From Methylophaga sp. (lineage in GTDB: Bacteria; Pseudomonadota; Gammaproteobacteria; Nitrosococcales; Methylophagaceae): a DNA stretch of 15,145 bases. The position numbers and the translations under genes are program-made. Below the pieces are notes generated by a model. The model saw nothing but the letters and a program-made list of their open reading frames with translations, was not told the origin of the DNA and made no database searches. Shown piece by piece: positions 14,477 to 15,145 of the stretch. The stretch is taken from NCBI GenBank assembly GCA_014762585.1, contig JABURN010000163.1:1-15145 (forward strand), given 5' to 3'. Position 1 is the first letter of the stretch. Each line of letters starts with the position of its first letter.

Positions 14477-15145
14477 CTAACCCACCAGCGATAATGCATC
14501 CTTAAGCGTCTGAATCCCTGCCCCCGGCAAGTGCGCATTCTCACTTAAATGACGGCGCCAGCGGCGGGCGCCTGGCTGGCCCTGGAACAGGCCCAGTAAA
14601 TGACGGGTGATTGATTTTAGCGGTCTACCCTGCTGCATTCGCAGCTCAATATAAGGCAACATCTGTTCAATCACTTCATGACGAGAAATCACCGGCTTCG
14701 CTTTGTTGAATACAATGCCATCGGCTTCAGCCAGCAGATATGGATTGTGATATACCGCGCGGCCCATCATCACACCATCGACATGCTGCAGATGCTGCCC
14801 GACTTCTTCCAGCATCTGGATGCCGCCATTGATATCGATGTGCAGATGCGGATAATCCCGCTTAATCTGATACACCCGCTCATAATTGAGCGGCGGAATA
14901 TCACGATTTTCCTTGGGGCTGAGCCCTTTCAACCAGGCATTACGGGCATGCAGAATAAAAATCTCGCAGCCGGCGGCTGAGACCTTGTCGATAAAGTCCG
15001 TCAGAACTTCATAACTGTCAACATCATCAATGCCCAGACGAGATTTCACCGTCCACGCAATCCTGACCTTAGCCTTCATGGCCACAACGACATCACCCAC
15101 CAACCCGCGATCAGCCCTCCAGCCGGCATCCACCTCGTATACACA
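14477..15145 (-). CDS. dusA: tRNA-dihydrouridine synthase A, 5' part missing
   Basis: DusA reduces uridines 20/20a in the tRNA D-loop using FMN and NADPH. About 223 C-terminal residues are present; the frame stays open to the window edge, so the GTG at 15133 is not the real start and the catalytic-cysteine region is outside. Diagnostic segments are TVKSRLGIDDVDSYE (FMN-contacting Lys), IFILHARNAWLKGLSPKENR, IPPLNYERVYQIKRDYPH, INGGI, DGVMMGRAVYHNPY and HLLGLFQGQPGARRWRRHL. LSPKENR-IPPL points to DusA, not DusB or DusC. Oddly, the first 30-odd visible residues, coded by about 15045-15145, depart from the family: IAWTVK replaces the expected IPVTVK, and MDAGWRADRG replaces a GACLMADP-like stretch. 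That may be low-quality sequence at a contig edge. Confidence 0.9.
   Translation of the reverse strand, partial: CVYEVDAGWRADRGLVGDVVVAMKAKVRIAWTVKSRLGIDDVDSYEVLTDFIDKVSAAGCEIFILHARNAWLKGLSPKENRDIPPLNYERVYQIKRDYPHLHIDINGGIQMLEEVGQHLQHVDGVMMGRAVYHNPYLLAEADGIVFNKAKPVISRHEVIEQMLPYIELRMQQGRPLKSITRHLLGLFQGQPGARRWRRHLSENAHLPGAGIQTLKDALSLVG

Overview
The window looks like chromosomal DNA from a gammaproteobacterial ribulose-monophosphate (RuMP) methylotroph, most consistent with Methylophaga or a close relative. The reasons are two paralogous 3-hexulose-6-phosphate synthases, a 6-phospho-3-hexuloisomerase and a transaldolase in one cluster, next to gammaproteobacterial housekeeping genes (mutH, prmB, dusA, yadGH). 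The genus is inferred from gene content; no search was run. The window opens inside a porin and closes inside dusA, so both outermost genes are partial.

Layout. 1-817: 3' part of an outer-membrane porin and its terminator. 818-4080: a dihydroxyacetone phosphorylation locus. dhaL is on the + strand; a HAD-IIA phosphatase gene and dhaK form a - strand pair converging on it. Between dhaL and dhaK sits a small GxxExxY-family (PD-(D/E)XK nuclease fold) gene whose two ends lie inside inverted-repeat arms. The same arms recur as empty hairpin elements at 874-975 and 14321-14467. 4138-8067: the RuMP block: hps copy 1 with promoter and terminator; a small unrecognised protein with four TGVE-type repeats; transaldolase; then hps copy 2 with hxlB and a terminator. 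8146-10478: leuC overlapping prmB by 4 bases. 10482-12524 (- strand): mutH followed by a two-receiver GGDEF response regulator. 12596-14295: the ABC exporter pair yadG-yadH. 14477-15145 (- strand): dusA, partial.

How it works together. Hps condenses formaldehyde with ribulose 5-phosphate, HxlB isomerises the product to fructose 6-phosphate, and transaldolase takes part in regenerating the acceptor. Dihydroxyacetone kinase subunits would return dihydroxyacetone to the triose-phosphate pool. The hps, tal, porin and repeat-protein genes look codon-optimised for high expression. Both hps copies have near-consensus sigma-70-type promoters sharing the -10 hexamer TATAGT.

The least explained items are the four-repeat protein in the middle of the RuMP block, the GxxExxY gene framed by terminal inverted repeats with empty relatives nearby, and dhaL lying between two such repeats in a geometry that could permit inversion.
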